Below are positions 26,790-36,877 of a DNA stretch of 40,021 nt, piece by piece (the first letter of the stretch is position 1; each line of letters begins with the position of its first letter). The position numbers and the translations under genes were made by a program. The DNA is taken from the NCBI GenBank assembly GCA_003661975.1, contig QMXE01000003.1, positions 1 to 40,021 of the forward strand. Direction: 5' to 3'. Under the pieces are notes generated by a model, which made no database searches, was not told the DNA's origin, and saw nothing but the letters and a program-made list of their open reading frames with translations. Origin of the DNA: Candidatus Bathyarchaeota archaeon (GTDB lineage: Archaea > Thermoproteota > Bathyarchaeia > Bathyarchaeales > DTEX01).

Positions 26790-27563
26790 TTGGAGAATAT
26801 CATCCGAGAGGGGGATGATGTGCTTTTATATCTAGATAAGAGGAGAAGCTACCTTGTTAGGATAGAAAGGCAAAAGAGGATTCACACGCATAAGGGCTTC
26901 ATAGACCTAACTGGGCTGATAGGCAGAGAATTTGGCACTCGAATACATAGCAATAAGGGAGTTGAATTCATAGCGTTCAAGCCGACAATAAGGGATTACA
27001 TATTTAAGATCTCGAGGAGAACGCAGATAATATACCCAAAGGATATATCCCTAATAGTATTCTTCAGCGGGATCGAGCCTGGAAGCCGAGTTGTTGAGGG
27101 AGGAACAGGGGCTGGAGCTTTGACGGCGGCCTTGGCGAGTTATGTGAGGCCGTCCGGAAAAGTTTATAGCTATGAGATCAGAAGGGAATTCCTGGAGGTG
27201 GCGGCTGAAAACCTTAGGAGAATAGGCATGATCGATTATGTCGAATTAAAGAATAGAGATTTAACGGAGGGAATAGAAGAGAGGGATGTCGACGCCGTCA
27301 TCTTAGACATGGCGACTCCTTGGCTTGTAGTTCCGCATGCCTATGAGGCGCTTAGGGGAAGCGGAGCCTTCGTATCATTCAGTCCAACCGTGGATCAAGT
27401 CGTAAAGACTGTTGAGGCTCTGAGGCAGTATGGATTTGCGGGCATAGAAACATTCGAGTCGATGTTTAGGGGAATGCAGATAGAGAGGGGTAGAACTCGC
27501 CCTGAGACATTGATGACTGGTCATACGGGATATATAACTGTCGCGAGGAAAGCATTGAAGTAA
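26790..27563 (+). CDS. trmI: tRNA (adenine-N1)-methyltransferase TrmI-like
   Basis: RRTQIIYPKDISLIVFFSGIEPGSRVVEGGTGAGALTAALA SAM motif, and EMYSYEI-like/GRTRPETLMTGHTGYITVARK at the C-terminus. Confidence 0.9.
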   Translation: MENIIREGDDVLLYLDKRRSYLVRIERQKRIHTHKGFIDLTGLIGREFGTRIHSNKGVEFIAFKPTIRDYIFKISRRTQIIYPKDISLIVFFSGIEPGSRVVEGGTGAGALTAALASYVRPSGKVYSYEIRREFLEVAAENLRRIGMIDYVELKNRDLTEGIEERDVDAVILDMATPWLVVPHAYEALRGSGAFVSFSPTVDQVVKTVEALRQYGFAGIETFESMFRGMQIERGRTRPETLMTGHTGYITVARKALK

Positions 27564-27629
27564 GGCATAGAAGATAAAGTATATGTGTTTGATATTGTGT
27601 GATCTTTTGAGAATGCGGGGAATCCGGGC

Positions 27630-28226
27630 TTGTCTGATAGAGGAGTAAACTCTGGAAGGGATAAGGCCTTAAAGAGTGGATTATTCGGATTCGTCATGCT
27701 CATTCTGCTTGCGCTCATTGGAAGCTTATCTCTCCAATGGATCCTCTCGTTTGCCCTTCATACGAGTGTCCCATTGCATACGCCTATATCGGGAAGCATG
27801 GAGCCGACGTTAAAAATAGGAGATCTACTCGTAATATGTGGAGGACTGAAAGCTGAGGATATCCATGCCAGCCCTAAAGATGGAGACATAATAGTCTTTA
27901 AGAATCCGGATAACCCGAAGGGCATGCCCATAGTTCATAGGGCCATAGGGAAGTTCCAGAAGGATGGGAAGTGGTATTTCATAACGAAGGGAGACAACAA
28001 TTACTATGATGATTATAAGCTCTTCGGCTGGATAATCCCAGAGGACTACATAATCGGGAAGGTGATCTTCGTTATTCCCAAGCTCGGATATGTCTTTAGG
28101 GGGCTTGACGAGATAAAATTGCAGATCGGAGGGTTCGTGGTCACCCTAAGGATGATCCTGATTGCTGTAGATGTTGCGGCACTGTTATATCTGCAACTGG
28201 CGGATTACCGAAGTGAAGGCGAATGA
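27630..28226 (+). CDS. Signal peptidase I
   Basis: N-terminal TM, PISGSMEPTLKIGDLLVI (Ser), GDIIVFKNPDNPKGMPIVHRAIG (His) and ITKGDNN; C-terminal TM. Confidence 0.92.
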   Translation: MSDRGVNSGRDKALKSGLFGFVMLILLALIGSLSLQWILSFALHTSVPLHTPISGSMEPTLKIGDLLVICGGLKAEDIHASPKDGDIIVFKNPDNPKGMPIVHRAIGKFQKDGKWYFITKGDNNYYDDYKLFGWIIPEDYIIGKVIFVIPKLGYVFRGLDEIKLQIGGFVVTLRMILIAVDVAALLYLQLADYRSEGE

Positions 28227-28322
28227 AAAGCTCGTATAGACCATTAAATATAAATTGTGCCGCTTCAATCCTTTATAAGAAAGATAAAGTCCAGCTGGCC
28301 AATTCTGTAAGAGGCGAATCGA

Positions 28323-28883
28323 ATGCCAAAGGTTAAAGCGCAGATTAGAATAGAGAATGTAGTTGCTTCTGCCTCTCTAAATCAAAGGATTGATCTGAAG
28401 GCTGTAGTTAAGAGCTATCCCGGGGTTGAGTATCGCCCGGAGCAATTTCCCGGCTTGGTATTCAGGCTGAAAAAGCCGAAGACCGCAACTTTGATCTTCA
28501 ATTCTGGGAAGATGGTGTGCACGGGTGCCAAGTCTGAGAGGGAGGCTCGTGGAGCGGTAATGAAAGTCATCAATGAACTAAAGAGAAGTGGAATAGTTAT
28601 AGTCGGTAAGCCGGATCTTAAGATTCAGAATATAGTTGCCTCTGCAAATCTATCTGGAATAATCGATCTTGAGCAGGCAGCGTTCGCTCTTGGGAAGACG
28701 ATGTATGAGCCTGAACAGTTTCCCGGCTTAATATACCGCATGGACGATCCGAAAGTCGTTATTCTCCTATTTGCAAGTGGAAAACTCGTATGCACTGGGG
28801 CTAAAAGGGAGGAAGACGTCTACATAGCCGTTGAGAAGCTGCACAGAAGACTTGAAGAGGAAGGTCTTATCTACTATGAGTGA
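28323..28883 (+). CDS. tbp: TATA-box-binding protein
   Basis: Two direct repeats: IRIENVVASASLNQRIDL...YRPEQFPGLVFRLKKPKTATLIFNSGKMVCTGAKS / IQNIVASANLSGIIDL...YEPEQFPGLIYRMDDPKVVILLFASGKLVCTGAK. Confidence 0.97.
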   Translation: MPKVKAQIRIENVVASASLNQRIDLKAVVKSYPGVEYRPEQFPGLVFRLKKPKTATLIFNSGKMVCTGAKSEREARGAVMKVINELKRSGIVIVGKPDLKIQNIVASANLSGIIDLEQAAFALGKTMYEPEQFPGLIYRMDDPKVVILLFASGKLVCTGAKREEDVYIAVEKLHRRLEEEGLIYYE

Positions 28884-29983
28884 ATATATCAATTATGGGG
28901 ATGTCATCGAATATTTATGAGCATTACATGCTCAGAGAGATCCTTGAGGAGCCTGGGGCGTTAAGGAGGACGATAGATCTAGAGCGAGGTAGGATAAGGA
29001 GCGTGGCAAACAGGGTAGTCGCTGAGAATTATGAGATGATTTATATAACGGGGAGCGGAACGAGCTATCACGCTGGACTTGCAAGCCAGTATGCATTATC
29101 TAATCTGTCTGGTCTCACGGCATCGACATTACCCGCTTCGGAGTTTGACCGTTGGGTTCCAAGGAGGTTCTCAAGGCGGACATTATTGATCGCGATATCC
29201 CAATCCGGTGAGAGTTCGGATATTTTGGAGGCTGCTGACGCGGCTTCTGAAAGGGGCATCCCCATACTTGCGGTTACTAATACTCCGGGCAGCAGCTTAG
29301 CGGAGAAGGCTGACTTCCAGATCTTCCCGAGATCCGGAAGGGAGAATGCCGTTCCGGCGACGAAGACTTATGTTACGCAGTTAATGAGTCTATTCATGCT
29401 CTCGTTGGAGCTCGCCATGAGAAGAGTGGGGAATGATGAACTTTCAGATTTTAGGGAGCGCCTTTACATGGCTCCTCAAGCAGCTGAATGCACATTGAAA
29501 TCTTTAATCTCCAAGGTTAGGGAGGCTTCTAGAAGATTTAAGGATTTAAATGTTATCTTCCTGCTTGGAAGCGGATCAAATTTCGCAACGGCGTTGGAGG
29601 GAGCATTAAAGCTGAAGGAGACTTGTAATGTTTTCTCTGAGGGATTCGCTACGGGGGAGTTTCTGCATGGACCATTGAGGCTCGTAAATGAGGGTACCCT
29701 CGTGATAATGATGGCGACTCCGGATGAGATCGAGTCGATCGTTGAGTTGAATAGGAGCTTGAAGGGTTTTGGAGCGTTTACGATGCTCATATCTGAGGGG
29801 ACGCCTAAAGTTACGCGATTATCCAATGAGGTTGATGAGATCTTCACTGTTTCATCTGGTATGCCGCGGATATTCTCTCCGCTCCTCTATGTCCTGCCGC
29901 TTCAGGTATTCGCTTATTACTCCTCCGTAATTAGGGGCTTTAATCCGGATAGACCTGAGAAGCTCAGGAAGGTGGTGAGGTGA
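28880..29983 (+). CDS. SIS-domain protein, GlmS isomerase-like / glucosamine-6-phosphate deaminase-like
   Basis: MLREILEEPGALRRTI, ITGSGTSYHAGLASQYAL, ISQSGESSDILEA, LLGSGSNFATALEGALKLKETCNVFSEGFATGEFLHGP. No glutaminase domain. Start may be ATG 28901. Confidence 0.88.
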   Translation: MNISIMGMSSNIYEHYMLREILEEPGALRRTIDLERGRIRSVANRVVAENYEMIYITGSGTSYHAGLASQYALSNLSGLTASTLPASEFDRWVPRRFSRRTLLIAISQSGESSDILEAADAASERGIPILAVTNTPGSSLAEKADFQIFPRSGRENAVPATKTYVTQLMSLFMLSLELAMRRVGNDELSDFRERLYMAPQAAECTLKSLISKVREASRRFKDLNVIFLLGSGSNFATALEGALKLKETCNVFSEGFATGEFLHGPLRLVNEGTLVIMMATPDEIESIVELNRSLKGFGAFTMLISEGTPKVTRLSNEVDEIFTVSSGMPRIFSPLLYVLPLQVFAYYSSVIRGFNPDRPEKLRKVVR

Positions 29984-30684
29984 GAATGGGTAGGGTGAAG
30001 GCTGTAACATTCGATATAGAGGATACGCTCTACGATGCTTCCCTGCAGATGAGGATGGCGCGTTTGAATGCTATTAGGGCTATGAATGAGGCTGGGCTTC
30101 CGATAGATCTTGAGGCTGGATATAAGGTGCTGGAGGAGATCGTTAGGGATTACGGCGTCCACTATACTAAGCACTTTGATAGGCTGCTTGAGCGGTTAGG
30201 CTTGAGGTGGAATCCTAGGGTGATAGCGGCTGGGGTTGTAGCTTACCGTGAGACGAGCGAGGCCTATTTGAAGCCATACGCCGATACCATTCCGACGCTT
30301 ATTAAGCTGCGTGACTTAGGATATAAGATCGGTGTGATCGCCGAGGGCAGATCAGTTAAGGAGTGGCAGAAGCTCATACAGTTGGGTGTTGATCACATCT
30401 TCCATTCGGTTCTGATATCGGAGGATCTGGGATCTGAGGAGTTCACGGTTGAGCAGTTCATCGAGGCAGCTCGGAGATTGAATGTTAAGGCTGGGGAGGC
30501 GATTTATGTGAGTAGTAAACCTAATAGAGGCATATTATACGCCAATAAGGCTGGATTTATAACCGTTAGGATTAGGCGGGGGGACTCGTTCGCTGAGAGG
30601 CCGAGGGAGGCCGGAAGCGTAGCGGATTATGTGATAGACTCCCTAGCGGAGATATTCGATATTCTGAAGTCTTTGGATGAGTAG
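29980..30684 (+). CDS. HAD-superfamily hydrolase
   Basis: VKAVTFDIEDTLYDAS (motif I, DxE variant), VLISEDLGSEEF, IYVSSKPNRGILYANKAGF. Confidence 0.83.
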   Translation: MRMGRVKAVTFDIEDTLYDASLQMRMARLNAIRAMNEAGLPIDLEAGYKVLEEIVRDYGVHYTKHFDRLLERLGLRWNPRVIAAGVVAYRETSEAYLKPYADTIPTLIKLRDLGYKIGVIAEGRSVKEWQKLIQLGVDHIFHSVLISEDLGSEEFTVEQFIEAARRLNVKAGEAIYVSSKPNRGILYANKAGFITVRIRRGDSFAERPREAGSVADYVIDSLAEIFDILKSLDE

Positions 30685-30758
30685 TATCGGAATGTATAAA
30701 GCCATTTAAATATCCTTTTGTCTACATGAATATTTAGATTTAGATATTATCTGTTGCG

Positions 30759-31190
30759 GTGGGAATTTTGAAGGTATCAGAGGCTATGGATGAGGAGATA
30801 GTTACTGTAGACGAGAACGTCTCGGTTGCTGAGGCAGCGGCTAAGATGAGGGAGAAGGGTAAGGGATGCGCGATCGTTCTTAGTCAGTGTAGGCCAGTCG
30901 GCATGGTGACTGAAAGGGACATAGCATACAAGGTTGCGGCGGAAGGTCTGAATCCGAAGAAGGTGAGGGCTAAAGAGATAATGTCAACTCCGCTGATAGA
31001 GGTTGATCCTGATGCCGACCTCATAGCCGCAGCGAAGATAATGGATGAGCATAAGATCAGGAGGCTGGCCGTTGTTAGAAAGGGCATCCTATACGGCGTC
31101 ATCTCAGCCTTGGATATAGCTCGGAACCTCGAGGGATACGTTGAGAGCGAGGTTCGCAAGATCCTCAGATATGCATTCTTCATGGCTTAA
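30759..31190 (+). CDS. Tandem CBS domain protein
   Basis: KVSEAMDEEIVTVDENVSVAEAAAKMREKGKGCAIV...GMVTERDI and KEIMSTPLIEVDPDADLIAAAKIMDEHKIRRLAVV...GVISALDIA. Confidence 0.92.
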   Translation: MGILKVSEAMDEEIVTVDENVSVAEAAAKMREKGKGCAIVLSQCRPVGMVTERDIAYKVAAEGLNPKKVRAKEIMSTPLIEVDPDADLIAAAKIMDEHKIRRLAVVRKGILYGVISALDIARNLEGYVESEVRKILRYAFFMA

Positions 31191-31230
31191 AATGTAAGTT
31201 CACACGGTTCAGTGCACTACTGGAGCATAA

Positions 31231-31929
31231 ATGTTATTTACTGTGTATTTAACCTACTTGTCGGTGTCGTGTATGCATCCAGATATAGTTAAGGTTGAAG
31301 AGAAGTTAAGGAGTATTCGCCGTGGAGGCTACAAGGTTATCCTCTACTTGACAACCCTCATACTCTCGCTTTCCATCGTGAATTACATTTTCGGCGAGGC
31401 TCCATTCGCTGAGGTTCCGGTTTTCCTGCAACCATACAGAGAATCAATCATGCTTATGAGGCCTCTTCTCATATATGTCCGTGCGGCCTTGATCTTCATC
31501 TTTGGATATCTAGCACTAAACTCGATATGCACGATCATCTACATTTATGCCCTTAGGGTGGCAGATAGGAACACAGCGGCTACGATAAAGAGTTTAGCGA
31601 GGATCTCGGGTATAGCGATACTGCTTGGGCTTGTCGGATCAGTATTTAATGTGAGTCCGGCCGCTGCATTAACAATCGGATCCTTCGGCGGAATGATAGT
31701 CGGCTTCGCCTTTCAAACCACCATGACCCACGTGATAGCGGGCGTCTTCCTGCTGATTACAAGGCCATTCTCCTATGGTGATACTATAACCGTTGCTGGT
31801 CAAACAGGGGTTGTCAAGGAGATTAGGCTTATGCATCTCATCCTAGATGCTGGTGGAGAGGAGATCCTCATACCGAGCGGAACCGTTGTGACTCAGATCC
31901 TCAGGAGGAAGACCTCGCAGCAGAATTGA
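31231..31929 (+). CDS. MscS-family mechanosensitive ion channel
   Basis: TM helices followed by GSFGGMIVGFAFQTTMTHVIAGVFLLITRPFSYGDTITVAGQTGVVKEIRLMHLILDAGGEEILIPSGTVV. Confidence 0.88.
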   Translation: MLFTVYLTYLSVSCMHPDIVKVEEKLRSIRRGGYKVILYLTTLILSLSIVNYIFGEAPFAEVPVFLQPYRESIMLMRPLLIYVRAALIFIFGYLALNSICTIIYIYALRVADRNTAATIKSLARISGIAILLGLVGSVFNVSPAAALTIGSFGGMIVGFAFQTTMTHVIAGVFLLITRPFSYGDTITVAGQTGVVKEIRLMHLILDAGGEEILIPSGTVVTQILRRKTSQQN

Positions 31930-32002
31930 TGGGATAAGAGCTGTAGCCATGCATGAGTATTTCTCAAAATGTTAAAAGGGGACTGTTCTTTATAGTTGAT
32001 CG

Positions 32003-33898
32003 TTGGTGATCGATTTGAGGAAGGAGCTATTCTTTGATCTATCTCAAGCCAGGACGATTAGAAGGGTGAGGCAGGAGCTTGAGAGCTGGTCTCCACCGGC
32101 TGAGGGGCAGATAATAGCCCAGAAGTTCATTAAGCCAATAGTCTGTCATGCCGGATATGATGTTGATGGAATAAAGGAGGCTGTTTTGTGGGCTAACAGT
32201 GTAGATCTTTCCGGTCACTTTGAGATTATCGATGTGACTACGAATAAGCAGCCTCCCGCAATTCCATCAGTAGTTTACAAGGGAGGCTTCAAGAAGTGGG
32301 GATTCCACATTTGGGGCGGAAACAACTATAAGCTTGACTTCACAGACTTCAGGAAGGAAGGCCTCTACTGGATAGAGGTTAAGGTTCCGAAGTCCTATGA
32401 GGTCGCTGTATCCTACGTCTTCAGAATAAAGAAGGATCTATATTTGGATCTGGCCTTGAAGGCAGCCAAGTGGTTCTATTATCAGCGGTGTGGAACTGAG
32501 GTTCCCGGTTGGCATAAAGCCTGCCACACGGAGGATGCAATTATACTCGATGATGGGACAAGGCTGGATGCTACTGGAGGATGGCATGACGCTGGGGATT
32601 ATGGAAAGTGGATTGGAAGCGGAGCCTATGGAGTCTGGGCCTTGAATGTCCTCGCCGAGATCCTATTAGAGTTTGGACGTGAGAGGGAGGCTCATGAGGT
32701 TCTAGAGGAGGCCCTTTGGGAGGGCGAATACTTCAGCAAAGTATACTATAAGAAGATGGGAACTTTCCTTCAGGTATTCACGTCAACGAAGAACTTCACT
32801 CTCTCAGATGAGTTTCCGCCGCTTGAGAATGTATGTGTGTGGCTCGGCTCGCCTGAGAAGGATCCTCCAAGGGTAGTAACCCTAGAGCAGTCGTTGGATT
32901 ATTATCCTCCAAGCCACACCTTTAGGGCGGGAGTGGCAATGTCACTTGCTAAGCTTGGAAGGAACATCTCCAAGTATGATAGGCAAGTCTCAGATAGATA
33001 CATCGGCATAGCAAGGGAAGTTTATGATTACATAATGAATTCTAAGCCTTCAGAGTCCGATCTCAAGAGGTACCTCAACTTTCAATCTTCGCTATTGATG
33101 CTGAGCATTGAACTCTATAGGGCATTGGAGGATAGGGAATACTTGAGAACGGCTGAGAAATGCGTTGAGGAACTGCTGCCACTTCAGGATGAGAGGGGAT
33201 ACTTCTACATTGACAGGAACCGTTCATCCAAGTATCTGTTCTGCGATTATCATGTAATCGGCCTTTATGAGTTCGCTGATCTCGATGTGAACGCTGATCT
33301 TAAGGAAAGGGCTCTGAATGCGTATAGGCGGTGGATAGATTTTGTCGCTTCATTAACGGATCTATCGCCATTCGGTCAGGTTGGAACGTTGGATGAGAAG
33401 GGGAATCCGAGGAATCTGGGGAGGTATCCCACAAGTAAGTTCTTTGGGTCATACGCTTGGGGCTTAGCTACTGCAAGTATGCTATTTAATGAGCCGAAGT
33501 TCCTGAGGATGGCTGAGCATCAGATCCAATGGCTTCTAGGCTTCAATCCTAGGGATGTATCCCTGATGGCTGGTGTTGGTAGGGGTCCAAGCTGCTATCA
33601 TCATAGATACTGCTTCATTGAGGGGCATGAGGATGGAGTTGTGCCTGGAGGAATCCTCAATGGAATTGTCGGCGGGGATGGTGAGAGATTCGATATAGGC
33701 GATTTAAGGACGGCGAACTTCATCGTTTCAGATAGGCTGCCCGTGGATTATCCGCTGATAGACATGGATGTTTGGGGCTGGACATACGCATACTACACGA
33801 ATGAGTATTGGGTGCGCAATAATGCCAGCTTCATAATCGGCGCCGCCCAGGTGCATAGAGCCCTTAAGAGGCTTAAGTCTGAGGGGCTCTTGGACTGA
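32003..33898 (+). CDS. Glycoside hydrolase family 9 protein (N-terminal Ig-like + GH9 catalytic domain)
   Basis: DATGGWHDAGDYGKW (catalytic Asp), FLLGFNPRDVSLMAGVGRGPSCYHHR-type region and C-terminal YYTNEYWVRNNASFIIGAA (catalytic Glu). No hydrophobic signal peptide in MVIDLRKELFFDLSQARTIRRVRQ. Confidence 0.9.
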   Translation: MVIDLRKELFFDLSQARTIRRVRQELESWSPPAEGQIIAQKFIKPIVCHAGYDVDGIKEAVLWANSVDLSGHFEIIDVTTNKQPPAIPSVVYKGGFKKWGFHIWGGNNYKLDFTDFRKEGLYWIEVKVPKSYEVAVSYVFRIKKDLYLDLALKAAKWFYYQRCGTEVPGWHKACHTEDAIILDDGTRLDATGGWHDAGDYGKWIGSGAYGVWALNVLAEILLEFGREREAHEVLEEALWEGEYFSKVYYKKMGTFLQVFTSTKNFTLSDEFPPLENVCVWLGSPEKDPPRVVTLEQSLDYYPPSHTFRAGVAMSLAKLGRNISKYDRQVSDRYIGIAREVYDYIMNSKPSESDLKRYLNFQSSLLMLSIELYRALEDREYLRTAEKCVEELLPLQDERGYFYIDRNRSSKYLFCDYHVIGLYEFADLDVNADLKERALNAYRRWIDFVASLTDLSPFGQVGTLDEKGNPRNLGRYPTSKFFGSYAWGLATASMLFNEPKFLRMAEHQIQWLLGFNPRDVSLMAGVGRGPSCYHHRYCFIEGHEDGVVPGGILNGIVGGDGERFDIGDLRTANFIVSDRLPVDYPLIDMDVWGWTYAYYTNEYWVRNNASFIIGAAQVHRALKRLKSEGLLD

Positions 33899-33942
33899 TC
33901 GATGACTGAATTATTCACCCTTCCATTTTTGGGCTGATTTGA

Positions 33943-34329
33943 TTGAAGAAGGTGTTTATTTCTGGGCCTATACAGGGGATGGAGTCTGATCAGTCCTATA
34001 GGGAGGCTATTAGGAGTATCTGTTTGCGCTGCGGATTTGAGCCTGTTGATCCATGGCTTCGTGAGAGGATCATTTATAGAAAGGGCAAAACTGAGGTTTC
34101 ATCCTTCGATTTCATTAAGAGGGATCTTGAGGATATAGAGCGCTGCGATATTCTGGTCGCGTATATGCCCCGCTTATCAGCCGGGACATGCATGGAGCTC
34201 TTCTATGCGAAGCTTAAGGGCAAAAAGACCATTACGATCTGCAAGATTAAGGATCCAAGCCCTTGGATAATAGCTCACTCAGACGTCATCATAAGGGATA
34301 TTAGGGATCTCGAGAAGCATCTAAAATGA
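33943..34329 (+). CDS. Nucleoside 2-deoxyribosyltransferase-like protein
   Basis: KKVFISGPIQGMESDQSYREAIRSICLRCGFEPVDPWLR...DLEDIERCDILVAYMPRLSAGTCMELFYAKLKGKKTITI. Confidence 0.78.
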   Translation: MKKVFISGPIQGMESDQSYREAIRSICLRCGFEPVDPWLRERIIYRKGKTEVSSFDFIKRDLEDIERCDILVAYMPRLSAGTCMELFYAKLKGKKTITICKIKDPSPWIIAHSDVIIRDIRDLEKHLK

Positions 34330-34472
34330 ACGCTGAGCATCCTCAATTTTAAGGCTCCCATCGGATCCATTTTTGTTGCTGCGTGGAAAAAATTGTATAT
34401 AAAGGAGTGTCATTTCTGGTTCGTCAATGCGGAAAAATACTCATCAGTATGCATTTTTGCTCTGTTATCATT

Positions 34473-35723
34473 TTAGTTGGAGGGTGTTATCTCGATTTTT
34501 ATCTGTCTCCTTATGTTTGTGCATATGTAGATTCTGTCCTCCTTCATCATCCAGGAGTTTGGTTTTAGTCTCTCCGTTGTTCTCTTTATTGGTGTATCGT
34601 TGATCTTTATGCGTTTTATCTCCTTCGAGGTTTTCATGCTGAATGTGAAGTTTGGACAGTTGAATGGAGAGTTGAGTCTCAGCTCGATGCTTCTTGGGCT
34701 TTCATGCAATTTGGGCTTGAAGGTCTTTGAGGCAGCGAAGTATCTGGCTATCTCGCTGCATCTCATCCATAGAACGTTATCTCCAAGATTCCTCTTTATC
34801 CTATGTATTGCCTCCTTCAAGGCTCTAAATCCAGTATTATCATCTATCCTGTGGGTGTTATGCCAGTGTGTATGAAAGATGAGGTATGCCCCATCATTGT
34901 AGAGGTCTATGAGCCTCCCGCTCTTTCCATCACTACTTATCCAAGAATCCGCGATCTTATGGATGTCCCCGTCGGCCTCCTCGACTATTTGGCGTGAAAG
35001 GTAATCCCTCGAGCAGCTCACCACGCTTACAACTGCCTCCCCAGAATCCTCGTCGAGATACATGAGCCTCGGATTCACGAATGGGACGCTCCTATTCGGC
35101 TCCACGTGGAGGAAATACCATGTTAATCCAATATTGTTGACGGTCTTTTCAGCTTCAAGCACGGCTCTCGCATATAATCCCTCAACCTCAACTCCGAAGT
35201 TGCATGGCGACGTAACTCCATTGGCTATTATTTCCGCCTCACGTAGGATCCTAAGGGCATGCGCAATATACCTCGTGAGGCTCTCGAGGCTTTGTCTCTG
35301 AGACCACTCCCACTCAGTTTCATCCATTAGCCTTCCAGTCTCAACATCCAACCTCAATTTATGGGTTAGAATCTCAGGTGTTATGTCAAAGTATACTGAG
35401 GCTTCATCCCTGATGAGCCCTAGGATCCATTGGATCTTCTCTCTCGGTATTCCCCTCAAACCCCTGCTTATGCATCCCAAGATCTCGTACTTCCCGTCCC
35501 CTCCGGGCTTGGTCAAGTATGGCACAAGGCTTATTTTTCCCCTAACACCATCCCTCCCTATGCCTATCATGTCCAGAAGGAAGTCAGACGCCCTTCTGAA
35601 CTCTAAGTCAAGTGGAATCTCCCTTTCGGTGCTTAGATACCCGAATGTCCAATCGTCTATTATAAGCGAGATTGGAGTTCTGAGCATGGGAAACTCGCTC
35701 TTAACATCAGAGATCAAAGCCAT
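34473..35723 (-). CDS. Uncharacterised protein, possible polysaccharide deacetylase-like fold
   Basis: SLIIDDWTFGY near the N-terminus and YLIFHTHWHNTHRIDDNTGFRALKEAIHRIKRNLGDNVLWMRCSEIARYFAA, resembling divergent NodB-like enzymes. Confidence 0.65.
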   Translation of the reverse strand: MALISDVKSEFPMLRTPISLIIDDWTFGYLSTEREIPLDLEFRRASDFLLDMIGIGRDGVRGKISLVPYLTKPGGDGKYEILGCISRGLRGIPREKIQWILGLIRDEASVYFDITPEILTHKLRLDVETGRLMDETEWEWSQRQSLESLTRYIAHALRILREAEIIANGVTSPCNFGVEVEGLYARAVLEAEKTVNNIGLTWYFLHVEPNRSVPFVNPRLMYLDEDSGEAVVSVVSCSRDYLSRQIVEEADGDIHKIADSWISSDGKSGRLIDLYNDGAYLIFHTHWHNTHRIDDNTGFRALKEAIHRIKRNLGDNVLWMRCSEIARYFAASKTFKPKLHESPRSIELRLNSPFNCPNFTFSMKTSKEIKRIKINDTPIKRTTERLKPNSWMMKEDRIYICTNIRRQIKIEITPSN

Positions 35724-35941
35724 TAGGAATCTCCCCTAGGCAGTCCTTGAACTCTTCTATAAGCATCCCGCATAAATAATATTATCTAAGGGGTCTGAGC
35801 AACTGGAATTATTAATTGCCTGCTCCTCAAATTCCCCCATATAATTGCTGGGCTCGCCGATTGGGCTTATCGAGCGGAATCTCTCTTTGGCGGTTAATGG
35901 GTTTGGTGATATTGTATGCGTAGGGATGATGTTTTGGGCGT

Positions 35942-36877
35942 TTATATTAGGAGTGTGATGGCGTAGGATATTAGTGCCCCGATCGCCGGCGCCAGGCACC
36001 ATCCGGCGATGATCCTCCTTATCATGCGCTTATTTATCAGGCGTATCCTCTTTGAGAGGCCTGCCCCGAAGATCCCGCCTATTAGGGCTTGAGTGATCGA
36101 TACGGGAAGCCCGAACTGCGTGAAGAGATGCACCGTCAATGCTCCACTTAGCTGCGCAACGAAGGCCGCTGTAGGGCTTAGGCCAACTATCCTCCTACCC
36201 ACAGACTCGGTTATCTCGCGGCTAAGGAAGTATATGCCGATGGCAGTTCCAGAACCAAAGAGTAGTGGAGTGAGCTGGCTTGCTCCGATGAGGGGTGCAT
36301 ACATCCCATTTAGGAGGCCTACAGTATTCGCGCCTAAAACATAAGCCACATAGAAGGATAGGAAAAGCGATATTCTACCGTAAAGGTTGCTAAGCATCAT
36401 AACATTCTTAACGGATGAGGATAGATGCATCATCAGCCTATATATGGCGATCGCTAGGAAAGCCGCAAAGAACGGATTTATCATCCAAGAAGCAAACACC
36501 GTCAGTGTAAATCTCCAGTTTATGATAGCCCCAAACCCCAATCCAGCGCCAACGGCGGAGCCGATCATACTCTCCGATAATGATAGTGGCACATGGAATA
36601 CAGTGGCTATAACCATGACAACCAAGGCGACAACTATGATTATCCATACGACACTAATATTGCTCTCAGCCAGCACTCCATGATGTATCGCCCTTGATAG
36701 CTTCGCCCCCTCAAGAATCACTCCCAAAAACACCCCTAAAACGGCGGAGCCGGCGATCACGGAGTATCTAAAGAATCTTGCGCCTACATTAGCTCCGAAG
36801 CATGCAGAGGCATTATTCGCCCCTAGGATCATGCAGATCACAAAGCCAAGAGCCAGGAGAAGTGTCTCAAAGATCAC
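35942..36877 (-). CDS. PiT-family inorganic phosphate transporter
   Basis: ILGANNASACFGANVGAR (PiT GANDxxN-type repeat), LGANTVGLLNG, many TM spans. Confidence 0.88.
   Translation of the reverse strand: MIFETLLLALGFVICMILGANNASACFGANVGARFFRYSVIAGSAVLGVFLGVILEGAKLSRAIHHGVLAESNISVVWIIIVVALVVMVIATVFHVPLSLSESMIGSAVGAGLGFGAIINWRFTLTVFASWMINPFFAAFLAIAIYRLMMHLSSSVKNVMMLSNLYGRISLFLSFYVAYVLGANTVGLLNGMYAPLIGASQLTPLLFGSGTAIGIYFLSREITESVGRRIVGLSPTAAFVAQLSGALTVHLFTQFGLPVSITQALIGGIFGAGLSKRIRLINKRMIRRIIAGWCLAPAIGALISYAITLLI

Noticed and set aside
28323-28883. Internal duplication in TBP
   Set aside because: The two-fold repeat is the normal ancient architecture of TBP, not a local novelty.
34383-34568. 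61-aa plus-strand ORF after the deoxyribosyltransferase-like gene
   Set aside because: Runs antisense into the 3' end of the 34473..35723 gene and has unusual Cys/Val composition; likely spurious.
35757-36002. 81-aa minus-strand ORF between the deacetylase-like gene and PiT
   Set aside because: Overlaps the PiT 3' end, with polar low-information sequence and no motif; the ~220-nt gap remains unexplained but unsupported as coding.
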